From Corynebacterium doosanense CAU 212 = DSM 45436 (GTDB lineage Bacteria; Actinomycetota; Actinomycetes; Mycobacteriales; Mycobacteriaceae), in assembly GCF_000767055.1 (NCBI RefSeq), contig NZ_CP006764.1:1240001-1304000 (forward strand): DNA of 64,000 nt. Reading direction: 5' to 3'. Numbering within the stretch: position 1 is the stretch's first letter; each line of letters opens with the position of its first letter. The notes under the pieces were generated by a model. It made no database searches. It saw nothing but the letters and a program-made list of their open reading frames with translations, and was not told the DNA's origin. Of the stretch, positions 8,739 to 20,295 are shown piece after piece. The position numbers were made by a program, and so were the translations under genes.

Positions 8739-10589
8739 CTAGTCGACCTGACGCACGGCTCCCTTGTCGGCACTCGTGGCCATCTTCGCGTAGGCGCGCA
8801 GGGCCTTGGTCACGGTGCGCTGACGTGTGGCCGGGGTCCAGGGGTGCTCGCGCTCGACTTGGGCCAGGCGGCGGCGCTCCAGCTCGTCGTCGGAGACGTC
8901 GAGGGTGAGCTTACGCTCGTGCACGTCGATGGAGATGATGTCGCCGTCCTCGATGAGGCCGATGAGTCCGCCGTGGGCGGCCTCGGGGGAGATGTGCCCA
9001 ATGGACAGCCCCGACGTGCCGCCGGAGAATCGCCCGTCGGTGATCAGCGCACACTTCTTGCCCAGTCCGGCGCCCTTGAGGAAGGACGTCGGGTGCAGCA
9101 TCTCCTGCATGCCCGGGCCGCCGGCGGGGCCCTCGTAGCGGATGACCACGACCTCCCCGGCCTGGACCTCACGTTTGAGGATGACGGAGACGGCCTCCTC
9201 CTGGGACTCCACCACCCGCGCGGGGCCGGAGAACTGCCAGAGTTCCTTCTCCACGCCGGCGGCCTTGATCACGGCGCCGTCCGGGGCGAGGTTGCCGCGG
9301 AGGATGACCAGCCCGCCGTCGGCGGAGAAGGCGTGATCGACGGAGTGGATGCAGCCGTTCTCCGTGTCGGTGTCGAGGGCGTCCCAGCGGGAGGACTGGG
9401 AGAAGGCCTCGGTGGTGCGTTTGCCACCGGGAGCCGCGTGGAAGAGCTCGATCGCCTCCTCGGTGGCCGAGCCGCCGCGGACGTCCCAGTCGCCCAGCCA
9501 CGAATCCAGGTCCGGGTAGGCCACCGAGTGCACGTCCGTCTCGAGCAGGCCCGCGCGGTGCAGTTCGCCCAGGATGACGGGGATGCCACCGGCGCGGTGC
9601 ACGTCCTCGATGTGGAAGTTGCCGTTGGGGGCGACCTTGGAGATGCAGGGGATCCGGTAGGAGATCTCGTTGATGTCGCCCAGATCGAAGTCCACCTCAC
9701 CCTCCTGCGCGGCGGCGAGGATGTGTAGCACCGTGTTGGTGGAGCCGCCCATGGCCATGTCCAGCGCCATGGCGTTGGTGAACGCGGCCTTGGTGGCCAC
9801 CGACCGCGGGAGGACAGACTCGTCCTCCCGGCCGTAGTAACGCCGGCACATGTCCACGATCATCTCGCCGGCCTTCTCAAAGAGCGTGCGGCGGAACGCG
9901 TGTGTGGCCAGGGTCGTGCCGTTGCCGGGCAGGGAGAGTCCCAGGGCCTCGGTGAGGCAGTTCATGGAGTTGGCGGTGAACATGCCGGAGCAGGAGCCGC
10001 AGGTGGGGCACGCGGATTCCTCGATCTCGCGCAGCTTGGCGTCGCTCACGGCCTCGTTGGCCGAGTGGGCGATGGCGCTGATGAGGTCGGTGGGGGCGTC
10101 GCCGGACTGGGCGACCCCGTCGATGACCACGGCCTTGCCGGCCTCCATCGGCCCGCCGGAGACAAACACGGCGGGGATATTCAGGCGCATGGCGGCGTTG
10201 AGCATGCCCGGGGTGATCTTGTCGCAGTTGGAGATGCACACCATGGCGTCGGCGGTATGGGCGTTGACCATGTACTCCACGGAGTCGGAGATGATCTCGC
10301 GGCTGGGCAGCGAGTAGAGCATGCCGCTGTGGCCCATGGCGATGCCGTCGTCGACGGCGATGGTGTTGAACTCCTTGGGCACGCCGCCGGCCGCACGCAC
10401 GGCGTCGGCCACGATGTCGCCGACGTTCTTCAGGTGGACGTGGCCGGGGACGAACTGGGTATAGGAGTTGACGATCGCCACGATGGGTTTACCGAAGTCC
10501 TCCTCCCGGGTGCCGGTGGCCCGCCACAGCGAGCGGGCTCCGGCCGCCTGGCGGCCGACGGTGGTGACTCTGGAGCGCAGGGGGAACAT
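8739..10589 (-). CDS. ilvD: Dihydroxy-acid dehydratase
   Basis: 616-residue IlvD, third common enzyme of valine, isoleucine and leucine synthesis, dehydrating 2,3-dihydroxyacids to 2-ketoacids. Iron-sulfur ligands are visible in [13 protein letters not shown] and [17 protein letters not shown], and the C-terminal [14 protein letters not shown] motif is intact. Full length. It is followed 5 bp later by the GT87 gene and lies near ilvBNC, as in C. glutamicum. Confidence 0.97.
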   Translation of the reverse strand: MFPLRSRVTTVGRQAAGARSLWRATGTREEDFGKPIVAIVNSYTQFVPGHVHLKNVGDIVADAVRAAGGVPKEFNTIAVDDGIAMGHSGMLYSLPSREIISDSVEYMVNAHTADAMVCISNCDKITPGMLNAAMRLNIPAVFVSGGPMEAGKAVVIDGVAQSGDAPTDLISAIAHSANEAVSDAKLREIEESACPTCGSCSGMFTANSMNCLTEALGLSLPGNGTTLATHAFRRTLFEKAGEMIVDMCRRYYGREDESVLPRSVATKAAFTNAMALDMAMGGSTNTVLHILAAAQEGEVDFDLGDINEISYRIPCISKVAPNGNFHIEDVHRAGGIPVILGELHRAGLLETDVHSVAYPDLDSWLGDWDVRGGSATEEAIELFHAAPGGKRTTEAFSQSSRWDALDTDTENGCIHSVDHAFSADGGLVILRGNLAPDGAVIKAAGVEKELWQFSGPARVVESQEEAVSVILKREVQAGEVVVIRYEGPAGGPGMQEMLHPTSFLKGAGLGKKCALITDGRFSGGTSGLSIGHISPEAAHGGLIGLIEDGDIISIDVHERKLTLDVSDDELERRRLAQVEREHPWTPATRQRTVTKALRAYAKMATSADKGAVRQVD

Positions 10590-10595
10590 GGGGGG

Positions 10596-11096
10596 TCAGT
10601 CCTTCGGGTTTTCTTGGGAGGCTTGCTTCTCGGCGAGGTGCTCTTGGTACTGCTCCTGGGTGAGCAGGATCTTGTTGCCGTCGCGGTCGATGACCTCCAT
10701 CTTCCCGTCGGCTGCCTCGGCGGCCGCGGTGACGGTGTCCGGGATGCGCCCGCGGGAGGCTTCGGCGAGGCGGGGAATGGAGTTGAAGGTCACGCCGGGC
10801 AGCGAGTGGGAGCGGCCGTCGGTGGTGCGCAGGAACGTGCGTGCGCCCTTGAATCCGATGCCGTCCACGTGTTCCCAGTCGACGCTCGTGTCCGAACCGA
10901 AGGCCCTGGTCACGGTGATTCCGTCCTCGCCGACCGTGGTGCGCGAGCGCAGCACCCAGTAGATGAACACCGCGGGGAAGATGAGGATCCAGAACAGCTT
11001 CAGCGGGGCGAATCCGATGACGATGATGGAGATGCCCGCCATGAGCAGGGCTGCAAGGACATTGCCGCGGTCCGGGTGGAACACTTCTGAACTCAT
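10596..11096 (-). CDS. PH-domain-like membrane protein
   Basis: 166-residue protein with two adjacent hydrophobic segments (about 14-45) followed by a small beta-rich domain (VGEDGITVTRAFGSDTSVDWEHVDGIGF) typical of bacterial PH-like proteins. It sits between ilvD and the MscCG-like channel. I recall C. glutamicum having an uncharacterised protein in the same place. Spacing of 6 bp to ilvD suggests cotranscription. No defined function. Confidence 0.75.
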   Translation of the reverse strand: MSSEVFHPDRGNVLAALLMAGISIIVIGFAPLKLFWILIFPAVFIYWVLRSRTTVGEDGITVTRAFGSDTSVDWEHVDGIGFKGARTFLRTTDGRSHSLPGVTFNSIPRLAEASRGRIPDTVTAAAEAADGKMEVIDRDGNKILLTQEQYQEHLAEKQASQENPKD

Positions 11097-11107
11097 GCTG
11101 GGAAAGC

Positions 11108-12634
11108 CTAGTTCAGGCCGGTCCCCGCGCCCGTTTCGGGGGTCGGCACGGTGGTGGGTTGCGGCTGGCTAATCGACGTCTGTCCCGGCGTGGTCCCCGC
11201 CGTCGGCGCCGGGCGGGGCGCGGTTGCGGTCGCGCTCGGCTCGACCGCGCCCGGCGTCTCCGGGGCGGTGGTCTCCGGGGCGGTGGTCTCCGGGTACTCC
11301 TCGCTCGGGGTGGGGCTGACGGGTTCGGATTCGGTCGATTCCGGGACCGTCTCCTCGGTCGTCTGCTCGGTGGTGACGGGTGCCGGGGGAGCGAGGATGC
11401 CCGCGACCCGCTCGCCGCCCTCTCCCTCGGCGGAGAAGAAGAGCATCTTCACCACCAGTAGCACGGCCAACACGCCCAGGAGCCAGCCGGTGGAGCCGCG
11501 GGTCTCGCGCAAGGAGTCCCGGACGCGTTGTCCGCGGGTGGCGGGCTGATGCACCTCGGGGGTGTCCGCGGCGGAGTCCGGGGCGGGGTGTCGGCCGGCG
11601 GGGTCCGCGCCGTCGGGGCCGGCGAGTGAGGCGGGCACGGGGTTCTCACCCTCGTCGTGTTCGCCGGAATCGAGTGACTCCCTGGGCTGGGATGTGGACA
11701 TGACGGTGGTCGGTGTCTCGTCGCGGTGCCGGGCGCGGCGCTCCTCGGTGGTTATCACCCGGTCGTTGAGGTCACCGGTCATCGTTGTCGCCGAGCCGTA
11801 CTCGTCCCAGAACTCCCGGAGGATGGACAGGCGCACCGCGCGTTCGACGAGCCACTGGCTGCCGGCCTCGACCTGGACCATGAAACGCATGTCCATGGTC
11901 CAGGGCATTCCCACCGTGGTGGGCGGGGTGATGGCCGTGGCGGGGTGGACGTCGAGCTCGCCGATGAGGGTGGGGGCGATCTCTTCGTCGTCAAGCGCCC
12001 TCCGCGTCGCGGCCTCCGCCCGCCGGACCGCGTCCGTGGGGCTCTCCGATCCCAGCAGGGGCACGGGCATGACGATCACCGCGCGTGACCAGAAGTTGGA
12101 GGTGTTGACACAGACCTTGGCCGTGGAGTTGGGGATGGTCACCGTCTCCTGCGCCAGGGTGCGGATGGTCGTCGCGCGCATGGTGATGGAGATGACGCTG
12201 CCCTCCACCTCGACGCCGCTGCCCTGGAACCGCACCCAGTCGCCCACGCCGTACTGCTTCTCGGAGAGCACGAAGAACCCGGCGAGGAAGTCGGCGATGA
12301 TGGATTGCGCGCCGAAACCGATGGCGGCGGAGACCACGGTGGCGGGGATCGCGGCGCCGGCCAGTGAGAAGCCGATCTGCTGGAGGAACGCGATGATGAG
12401 GAGGAAATACGCGGCGATCTGGGCGACGTAGATGCCTACCCCGGCGAAGGCGAGGGACGCCTTGGTGTCGTTCTCGTCCTGGTTCTCCGTCACCTCACGT
12501 TCCACGATGCGCTCGGCGAACCGGCCCGCGCGGGGGATGAGGAAGGCGCAGGCGATGATGATGGCCAGGTTGATTCCCGTGTCGGCGAGCCAGGCCCAGG
12601 CTTGGCCGAAGAGATAAGTCAGTGGCAGAGGCAT
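11108..12634 (-). CDS. mscCG: MscS-type mechanosensitive channel, MscCG-like
   Basis: 508-residue MscS-family channel. Three N-terminal helices are followed by the pore helix and beta domain ([20 protein letters not shown], about 105-125). A fourth helix ([18 protein letters not shown], about 380-400) is followed by a roughly 100-residue Pro/Thr/Glu-rich extracytoplasmic tail. The extra C-terminal helix is the signature of C. glutamicum MscCG (YggB, NCgl1221), which exports glutamate under membrane stress. Its position between ilvD and ilvB is also the same. Confidence 0.9.
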   Translation of the reverse strand: MPLPLTYLFGQAWAWLADTGINLAIIIACAFLIPRAGRFAERIVEREVTENQDENDTKASLAFAGVGIYVAQIAAYFLLIIAFLQQIGFSLAGAAIPATVVSAAIGFGAQSIIADFLAGFFVLSEKQYGVGDWVRFQGSGVEVEGSVISITMRATTIRTLAQETVTIPNSTAKVCVNTSNFWSRAVIVMPVPLLGSESPTDAVRRAEAATRRALDDEEIAPTLIGELDVHPATAITPPTTVGMPWTMDMRFMVQVEAGSQWLVERAVRLSILREFWDEYGSATTMTGDLNDRVITTEERRARHRDETPTTVMSTSQPRESLDSGEHDEGENPVPASLAGPDGADPAGRHPAPDSAADTPEVHQPATRGQRVRDSLRETRGSTGWLLGVLAVLLVVKMLFFSAEGEGGERVAGILAPPAPVTTEQTTEETVPESTESEPVSPTPSEEYPETTAPETTAPETPGAVEPSATATAPRPAPTAGTTPGQTSISQPQPTTVPTPETGAGTGLN

Positions 12635-12720
12635 ACCGGCTGATCCTAGGAAGTGACCCTGTCAATTGCGTGGGGGTGGCCTTGACGCTCCCGAATGATC
12701 TCTCTTTCGGGGGCGGAGTG

Positions 12721-12726
12721 TATGCT
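12721..12726 (+). promoter_or_regulatory. Candidate -10 element of the ilvBNC promoter
   Basis: TATGCT ends 7 bp before the leader ATG at 12734. Transcription would start at or next to that ATG, so the leader peptide would be translated from a leaderless mRNA. No clear -35 hexamer at 17 bp. Confidence 0.5.
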
Positions 12727-12733
12727 GCGTTAC

Positions 12734-12781
12734 ATGATCATTGAACGGCTACAGGTAATTATTCCGCGGCGCTTGCCGTAG
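12734..12781 (+). CDS. ilvBNC leader peptide
   Basis: A 15-codon ORF encodes MIIERLQVIIPRRLP, with seven of 15 residues being Ile, Val or Leu. There is no Shine-Dalgarno sequence. The C. glutamicum ilvBNC leader peptide has the same length, a similar RRLP ending and also lacks a ribosome-binding site. Ribosome stalling at the Ile/Val/Leu codons would control the downstream hairpins. Confidence 0.85.
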   Translation: MIIERLQVIIPRRLP

Positions 12782-12858
12782 AAGACGATTACCTGATCGT
12801 CGTTTAGGACAAGCGCCCTCCTCAGCACCCACCCATGGTGCTGGTAGAGGGCGCTTGT
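12752..12858 (+). promoter_or_regulatory. ilvBNC transcription attenuator
   Basis: Mutually exclusive pairings are visible. CAGGTAAT in the leader ORF (12752-12759) pairs with ATTACCTG (12788-12795). GGCGCTTG (12768-12775) pairs with CAAGCGCC (12810-12817). That same segment is part of the 12-bp stem ACAAGCGCCCTC (12809-12820) with GAGGGCGCTTGT (12847-12858), which encloses an inner CAGCACC/GGTGCTG hairpin. The large stem is the probable terminator, although no long U-run follows it. Confidence 0.8.
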
Positions 12859-12993
12859 CATGTGGTCGGTCAAGCAACAGCACGTCGACTCAGTCTCAGA
12901 CTCGTGAGTTTCGCCCACCCCCCAACCCCCGGGGCGGGCAGGCACACGTTTACCCCAACGACACCCCCCTGTCAGAAAAGGAGACCCAGAGAA

Positions 12994-14871
12994 GTGGATT
13001 CCTCCACCAAGCCCACTCCGGGTACCGCGGCCCGAGCGGCGGCGAAACCCCGACAGCACACTTCCGAGCGGCTCAACGGTGCACAGGCCGTCGTGCGGTC
13101 CCTGGAGAACCTCGGCACCGATCTCGTGTTCGGCATTCCGGGCGGCGCCGTGCTGCCGCTGTACGACGCGCTGTTCGGCTCGACCGAGCTTCGTCATGTT
13201 CTTACCCGCCATGAGCAGGGCGCGGGCCACGCCGCCGAGGGTTACGCCCTGGCCAGCGGCCGGGTCGGCGTGTGCATCGCCACCTCCGGCCCCGGCGCCA
13301 CCAACCTCGTCACCGCGCTGGCCGACGCCGCCCTCGACTCCGTGCCCATCGTGGCCATCACCGGCCAGGTCGGTGCCCCGCTGCTGGGTACGGACGCCTT
13401 CCAGGAGGCGGACATCCGCGGCATCACCATGCCGATCACCAAACACAACTTCATGGTCCGCAACCCGGAGGAGATCGCCGAGACCCTCGCGGCCGCCTTC
13501 CACCTCGCGGAGTCCGGTCGCCCGGGCCCAGTCCTGGTGGACATTCCCAAAGACGTGCAGAACGCGGTCTTCGACTACACCTGGCCCCCGGTCGTCGACC
13601 TGCCCGGATATAAGCCCGTCACCGCGCCGCACTCCCGGCAGATCTCCCAGGCCGTCAAGCTCATCGGCGAATCCGAACGCCCCGTGCTCTACATCGGCGG
13701 CGGTGTCATCAAGGCGGACGCCTCGGCCGAGCTGCGTGAGTTCGCCGAGTACACAGGCATCCCCGTGGTGACCACCCTCATGGCGCTCGGCGCATTCCCC
13801 GAGAGCCACGAGCTGCACATGGGCATGCCGGGCATGCACGGCACCGTTCCCGCGGTGGCGGCGCTGCAGCGCTCGGATCTGCTCATCACCATCGGCGCGC
13901 GTTTCGACGACCGCGTCACCGGAGACACCGACTCCTTCGCCCCGGACGCCAAGGTCATCCACGCCGACATCGACCCGGCGGAGATCGGCAAGATCCGCGA
14001 AGTCGACGTCCCCATCGTCGGCGACGCCAAGAAGGTCCTGCACGCCCTGACGTCGGCCTACCGCTCGGCCACCCGGACGGACAAACCCGATCACGGGGTG
14101 TGGCGTTCCTACCTCGCCAGCCTGCAGGAACGTTTCCCGCGCGGCTACGAGGAGCAGGAGAACGATCTCATCGCCCCGCAGTTCGTCATCGAGCAGCTGT
14201 CCAAAGAGGTCGGCCCGGACGCCATCTACGTGGCGGGCGTCGGCCAGCACCAGATGTGGGCCGCGCAGTTCGTCGACTTCGAGAAACCCCGCACATGGCT
14301 CAACTCTGGCGGGCTGGGCACGATGGGCTACGCCATCCCCGCAGCGGTCGGCGCCAAGGCCGGCATGCCGGGCAAAGAGGTGTGGGCCATCGACGGTGAC
14401 GGGTGTTTCCAGATGACCAACCAGGAGCTCACCACCGCCGCGGTGGAGGGTTTCCCCGTCAAGGTCGCGCTCATCAACAACGGCAACCTCGGCATGGTGC
14501 GCCAGTGGCAGACGCTGTTCTACGGCGGCAACTACTCCAGCACCAAGCTCCGCGAGCAGGGGGAGTACCTGCCCGACTTTGTCCAGCTCTCCGAGGCGCT
14601 CGGCTGCGAGGCCATCCGCGTCACCAAGAAGGAGGACGTGATCCCGGCCATCCGCCGGGCACGCGAGATCAACGACCGCCCCGTCGTCATCGACTTCATC
14701 GTCGGCGAGGACGCCCAGGTGTGGCCGATGATCGCGTCGGGCAACTCGAACTCCGACATCGAGTACGCAGACGGGCTGCGCCCCGACTTCGACGAGGAGG
14801 TCTCCGCCGGCGAACCCCCGGCCGAGATCGAGGACGCCGTGAACGCACAGTACGAGCAGGAGGAGAAGTAG
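12994..14871 (+). CDS. ilvB: Acetohydroxyacid synthase large subunit
   Basis: 625-residue ThDP/FAD-dependent catalytic subunit; condenses pyruvate with pyruvate or 2-ketobutyrate. Intact motifs: [14 protein letters not shown], the catalytic Glu in [14 protein letters not shown], and the ThDP motif [15 protein letters not shown] with [15 protein letters not shown] at 12994 was chosen because it has AAAGGAG upstream and gives a protein almost the length I recall for C. glutamicum IlvB. Controlled by the attenuator; ilvN follows with no gap. Confidence 0.97.
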   Translation: MDSSTKPTPGTAARAAAKPRQHTSERLNGAQAVVRSLENLGTDLVFGIPGGAVLPLYDALFGSTELRHVLTRHEQGAGHAAEGYALASGRVGVCIATSGPGATNLVTALADAALDSVPIVAITGQVGAPLLGTDAFQEADIRGITMPITKHNFMVRNPEEIAETLAAAFHLAESGRPGPVLVDIPKDVQNAVFDYTWPPVVDLPGYKPVTAPHSRQISQAVKLIGESERPVLYIGGGVIKADASAELREFAEYTGIPVVTTLMALGAFPESHELHMGMPGMHGTVPAVAALQRSDLLITIGARFDDRVTGDTDSFAPDAKVIHADIDPAEIGKIREVDVPIVGDAKKVLHALTSAYRSATRTDKPDHGVWRSYLASLQERFPRGYEEQENDLIAPQFVIEQLSKEVGPDAIYVAGVGQHQMWAAQFVDFEKPRTWLNSGGLGTMGYAIPAAVGAKAGMPGKEVWAIDGDGCFQMTNQELTTAAVEGFPVKVALINNGNLGMVRQWQTLFYGGNYSSTKLREQGEYLPDFVQLSEALGCEAIRVTKKEDVIPAIRRAREINDRPVVIDFIVGEDAQVWPMIASGNSNSDIEYADGLRPDFDEEVSAGEPPAEIEDAVNAQYEQEEK

Positions 14872-16516
<1,645 letters not shown>

Positions 16517-16533
16517 CCGGCGTTCCCCCCTGG

Positions 16534-16566
16534 GCACCTTCCGGACACGTCCGGGAGGTGCTTTTT
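16534..16566 (+). terminator. Intrinsic terminator after ilvC
   Basis: GCACCTTCCGGAC pairs imperfectly with GTCCGGGAGGTGC and is followed by TTTTT. It closes the ilvBNC operon. Confidence 0.85.
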
Positions 16567-16611
16567 CAATAGGCTTTCATTAACGGGGCGGCGGGGATAA
16601 GGTCAACGACC

Positions 16612-17517
16612 ATGAGCGATCATCACGGCCACGATCATTCCGTGGCGGACACCCCGCTGCGCCCGCTGCTCGCCGCGCTGGCCATCACCGTGGGCATCTT
16701 CCTCGCCCAGCTGATCGGGGCCGTGCTCTCCGGGTCGCTGGCGCTGATGTCCGACTCCATGCACATGCTCTCGGACTCCACCGCGCTGATCCTCGCGGCG
16801 GTCGCGGCGCTGATCGGCAGGCGGGCCGCCACGGAACGCGCCACCTTCGGGCACCGCCGCGTCGAGGTGATCGCCGCCCTGGTCAACGCCGTCGCTGTCA
16901 TCGCCGTCACCGCGTGGATCGCCGTCCAGGCCGTGGTGCGCATCAGCTCCCCGGGTCACACGGAGATCGACAGCAGACTGATGTTTGTCGTCGCGGTCGT
17001 CGGCCTGTGCGCCAACGCGGCCTCGGCGGCCATCCTCTGGCGTCACCAGGAATCCAGCCTCAACGTGCGCGCCGCCTTCCTCCACGTGATCACCGACCTG
17101 CTCGGCTCGGTGTTTGTCATCGTCGCCGCCGGCGTCATCCATGTCACGGGCTGGACCGGCGCCGATGCCGTCGCCTCCCTGGTCATCGCGGCCATGGTCC
17201 TGCCCCGCGCGGTGCGCCTGCTGTGGGACTCCTCCGAGGTGCTGCTGGAGCGAGCCCCCAGGTCGGTGGACACCGGGGCCGTTTCCGCGGCGCTGCTGCG
17301 GGTGGACGGGGTGGGGGAGATCCACGACCTGCACATCTGGTCGACCGACGGGACGACTCCGCTGGCGACGTGCCACGTGGTCGTCGACAGGCGATACGGT
17401 CCCGAGGCCGCCGTCCTCGACCGGGTGCAGGCGATGTTGTCCGAGCACGGGATCCACCACTCCACGATCCAGATCGAGGAACCGGGCCATCACGCCCATG
17501 AGCACTACTGTCACTGA
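16612..17517 (+). CDS. Cation diffusion facilitator (CzcD/ZitB-like)
   Basis: 301-residue CDF transporter: a His-rich N-terminus (DHHGHDH), six membrane helices and a C-terminal metal-binding domain ending in HHAHEHYCH. Helix II carries SDSMHMLSDSTAL with the conserved Asp residues. Family members export Zn, Cd or Co by proton antiport. Specificity not resolved. Confidence 0.88.
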   Translation: MSDHHGHDHSVADTPLRPLLAALAITVGIFLAQLIGAVLSGSLALMSDSMHMLSDSTALILAAVAALIGRRAATERATFGHRRVEVIAALVNAVAVIAVTAWIAVQAVVRISSPGHTEIDSRLMFVVAVVGLCANAASAAILWRHQESSLNVRAAFLHVITDLLGSVFVIVAAGVIHVTGWTGADAVASLVIAAMVLPRAVRLLWDSSEVLLERAPRSVDTGAVSAALLRVDGVGEIHDLHIWSTDGTTPLATCHVVVDRRYGPEAAVLDRVQAMLSEHGIHHSTIQIEEPGHHAHEHYCH

Positions 17518-17535
17518 GCGGATAGACTCCGGCCC

Positions 17536-19320
17536 ATGGCTTTCACCACGCCCAGTTACTCGTTGACCGACCTTTTCGCCCGCGTCGACCGGGGTGAACT
17601 CCAGCTCCCGGATTTCCAGCGGTCCTTCGCGTGGGACATCGACCGCATCCATTCCCTCCTGGTCACCGTGCTGCGCGGTTACCCGATCGGCGCCCTGCTC
17701 GCGCTGGACACCCGCAACGAGCCCGTCCGTTTCGGTTCCCGCCCGATCCTCGGCGCCCCGGCAACGGGGGAGGCCCCCGGACTGCTGCTTCTCGACGGGC
17801 AACAGCGCCTGACCACCGTCTACCGGTGCTTCCAGGGAACCGGCCTCGTGGACACCGTCGACTTCCGGTCCAAGCGCATCACCCGCCGGTTCTTCGTCGA
17901 CGTCGTCCGCGCGGTCGCCGGAGATGTGCTGCCCGAGGACGCCGTCTTCGCCGTCGACGAGCACGGCAAGGTCACCTCACACTTCGGGCCCTCGCTCGAG
18001 CAACCGCTGACCACCCCGGAGGCCGAGGCCGCCGCTGGGTGTGTCCCGGTCGACTCCCTCCTGGGCCAGGCCGGCGCGGACCTGCTCTTCGACATGGCGG
18101 CCTCCGCCGACGCGCCGATCCGCGAGGCCATCAAGACGTTCCACCACTCCGTCGTCGCCCCGCTGGCCGCCTACGACGTGCCCGTGATCCGCCTCAGCCG
18201 GGAGACCGCGCGGGCCGGGGTCGGCTCGATCTTCGCCCAGGCCAACTCCGCCGGCCTGCAGATGGACGTCTTCGAGCTGCTCACCGCCGTGTGGCGCACG
18301 GAGGACCCGGACTTCTCCCTGACCAGCGAGTACACCCGGATCGAGGAGCACCTCGCCCGGCACCCCGTGCTCGGCGGGGTCGACCACACCGCGTTCTTCA
18401 CCGCCCTGAGCCTGTACGTCACCTCCCGCCGGGGTCGGACGGGCGGACAGCGCGAGGACATCCTCACGCTGACGCTCGAGGACTGGCGGGTCAGCGCCGA
18501 CGTGATCCTCGCCGGTTTCGACCGGGCCGCGGCGTTCCTCGCCGAGCGGCGCATGTTCACCGCGCAGCAGGTCCCCTTCACCGCGCAGCTCATCCCGCTC
18601 GCCGCCATCCTCGCGCTGGTGGGGGATCCCTCCCCGGACGCGACGGACCGGCTCAACCGGTGGTTCTGGTGCGGCATCTTCGGCGAGCTCTACGGCACCT
18701 CCGCCGTGGACCTGCGCTCCTCCCGCGACGTCGCCGAGGTCACGGCCTGGCTCACGGACCCCGGCTCCGACGTCCCCGAGCCGCACACCGTGAAGACCAG
18801 CTCCTTCTCCGAGTCCCGCCTGCTGTCCGTCCGCGAGTCATCGGCCGTGTGGCAGGGTATCTACTCCCTGCTCATGGCCCGTGGCGCCCGCGACTGGCGC
18901 ACCGGCCTGCCCTTCGACGCGGAGAACGTCGCCGACCTCGGCCCGAGGTTCGAACCCATCTTCCCCCGCGACTGGTGCCAGGCCCACGGCATCGACGCCG
19001 AGTGGGCGGACTCCGTGCTCAACCGCACCCCGATGGGCAAACGCACCGAGGTGGTGCTCCAGGGTTACGACCCCACCCGTTACCTCATCCGGGTGCAGGC
19101 CAAGTCACTCATGGAGGACGACGAGTTCGACGAGGTCCTGGCCACCCACGAGCTCGACGCCGAGCTGCTCCACGCCTCCGACGCCGCGGCGTTCTTCGCC
19201 GACCGGCGCGAGCGTTTCATCGGGATGGTGGAGTACGCCATGGGCCACCCGGCCGAGCGTGACCTGGACGCCGCCAACGTGCGCGGCGGCGCGGAAGGGC
19301 CGAATGCGTTCGTCGGTTAG
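17536..19320 (+). CDS. DUF262-domain protein (GmrSD-related)
   Basis: 594-residue protein with a DUF262 domain: LPDFQRSFAWD at residues 24-34 and the nucleotide-binding DGQQRLTT at 87-94. DUF262 is the NTPase-like half of GmrSD-type modification-dependent restriction proteins and related defence proteins. I cannot see a clear HNH motif in the C-terminus, so nuclease activity is not claimed. It overlaps the following lipoprotein gene by 17 bp. Confidence 0.7.
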   Translation: MAFTTPSYSLTDLFARVDRGELQLPDFQRSFAWDIDRIHSLLVTVLRGYPIGALLALDTRNEPVRFGSRPILGAPATGEAPGLLLLDGQQRLTTVYRCFQGTGLVDTVDFRSKRITRRFFVDVVRAVAGDVLPEDAVFAVDEHGKVTSHFGPSLEQPLTTPEAEAAAGCVPVDSLLGQAGADLLFDMAASADAPIREAIKTFHHSVVAPLAAYDVPVIRLSRETARAGVGSIFAQANSAGLQMDVFELLTAVWRTEDPDFSLTSEYTRIEEHLARHPVLGGVDHTAFFTALSLYVTSRRGRTGGQREDILTLTLEDWRVSADVILAGFDRAAAFLAERRMFTAQQVPFTAQLIPLAAILALVGDPSPDATDRLNRWFWCGIFGELYGTSAVDLRSSRDVAEVTAWLTDPGSDVPEPHTVKTSSFSESRLLSVRESSAVWQGIYSLLMARGARDWRTGLPFDAENVADLGPRFEPIFPRDWCQAHGIDAEWADSVLNRTPMGKRTEVVLQGYDPTRYLIRVQAKSLMEDDEFDEVLATHELDAELLHASDAAAFFADRRERFIGMVEYAMGHPAERDLDAANVRGGAEGPNAFVG

Positions 19321-20221
19321 CCACCTTCTGCCGGCTCTTGTGCTGGTGGCGGCCGTCGCCGCCGGCTGCGCCCCGGTCCACGTCCCCCCGCCGGGCTCGC
19401 CGGTGCGAACACTGGTCCCGCTCGTCGACGGCGAACCCCACCCCGTCTCCGCCGAGGAGATGCGGATGGCCAACCGGGACACCGTCGTCGACCCGCTGTT
19501 CCCGTCCCACCCGGTGGTCTCGGACAGCCCCGACGGGCTGTGGACCTCGGAGAACCTGTTCAAGTCCTCGGTGTCGGTCATCGTCAGCGACTCCGCGCCG
19601 GATTCCCTGGCCCGGGCCGCGTCGCTGGCCGTTTTCGCCCATGCCCCCATGCTGGTCTACTCGCCGGAGTCCCACGCCGCGGTCACCTCGGAGATTGAGC
19701 GGCTCCAGGCCCGCCGGGTGCTGCTCGTGGGCGAGGTCGGCATCGCCCAGTCCTCCGGCGTTCCCACGGTGTTCCGCGACCCGGGCGGACTGACCGCACT
19801 GGGAAAGCTGACGGCCCACAAGTTCGAGGAGAGGGCCGTCGATAAGCCCGAGGATCTTCCCGCGGCCGTGGCTGCGCTGGACGGCGTCACCCCGGTCGTG
19901 CTCGTGCCGCGGTGGGCCACCCACCCGGTGGAGACGGACGCCGACGTGCCGGCGTTGCCGATCCAGACGCGTCGCGACGGCCTCAATTCGCCCGTCACCG
20001 TGGCCTCCGCCGCCAGCCCCGTCGCCGCCGTGGCCAACGCACGGGCCTACGGCGCCGAGGTGACCTTTCTCGACGATCCCGACCCGCGCACCTCCGACAC
20101 CGCCCTGGCCGCGATGATCGGGCTCGCGGATCAGCCGCTGCTCGCGCTGGGCAGGCAGTTCGGAACGGAGGAGGAACTGGCGGCCGCGATCCGGGAGGCG
20201 GAGGAGAAAAGCACCGGATAG
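19304..20221 (+). CDS. Lipoprotein with cell-wall-binding-repeat-2-like domains
   Basis: 305-residue exported protein: signal MRSSVSHLLPALVLVAAVAAGC ends in a lipobox AAGC. Two alpha/beta units resemble putative cell-wall-binding repeat 2 (SVIVSDSAPDSLARAASLAVFAHAPMLV and TVASAASPVAAVANARAYG). It is paralogous to the lipoprotein encoded at 26290, sharing the VGEV and LLALGRQFG/LALGGQFG ends of each unit. Role unknown. Confidence 0.7.
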   Translation: MRSSVSHLLPALVLVAAVAAGCAPVHVPPPGSPVRTLVPLVDGEPHPVSAEEMRMANRDTVVDPLFPSHPVVSDSPDGLWTSENLFKSSVSVIVSDSAPDSLARAASLAVFAHAPMLVYSPESHAAVTSEIERLQARRVLLVGEVGIAQSSGVPTVFRDPGGLTALGKLTAHKFEERAVDKPEDLPAAVAALDGVTPVVLVPRWATHPVETDADVPALPIQTRRDGLNSPVTVASAASPVAAVANARAYGAEVTFLDDPDPRTSDTALAAMIGLADQPLLALGRQFGTEEELAAAIREAEEKSTG

Positions 20222-20295
20222 TGCGCGATTTTCCGGCTCACCTATGGTTGGATAGAAACCTGTCACGTCCGTACTGCACCAGGAGCTGAACCATA

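Noticed and set aside
17536..19320. Complete GmrSD restriction system
   Set aside because: Only the DUF262 half is convincing. The HNH protein at 5789 is exported and 12 kb away, so it is not its partner.
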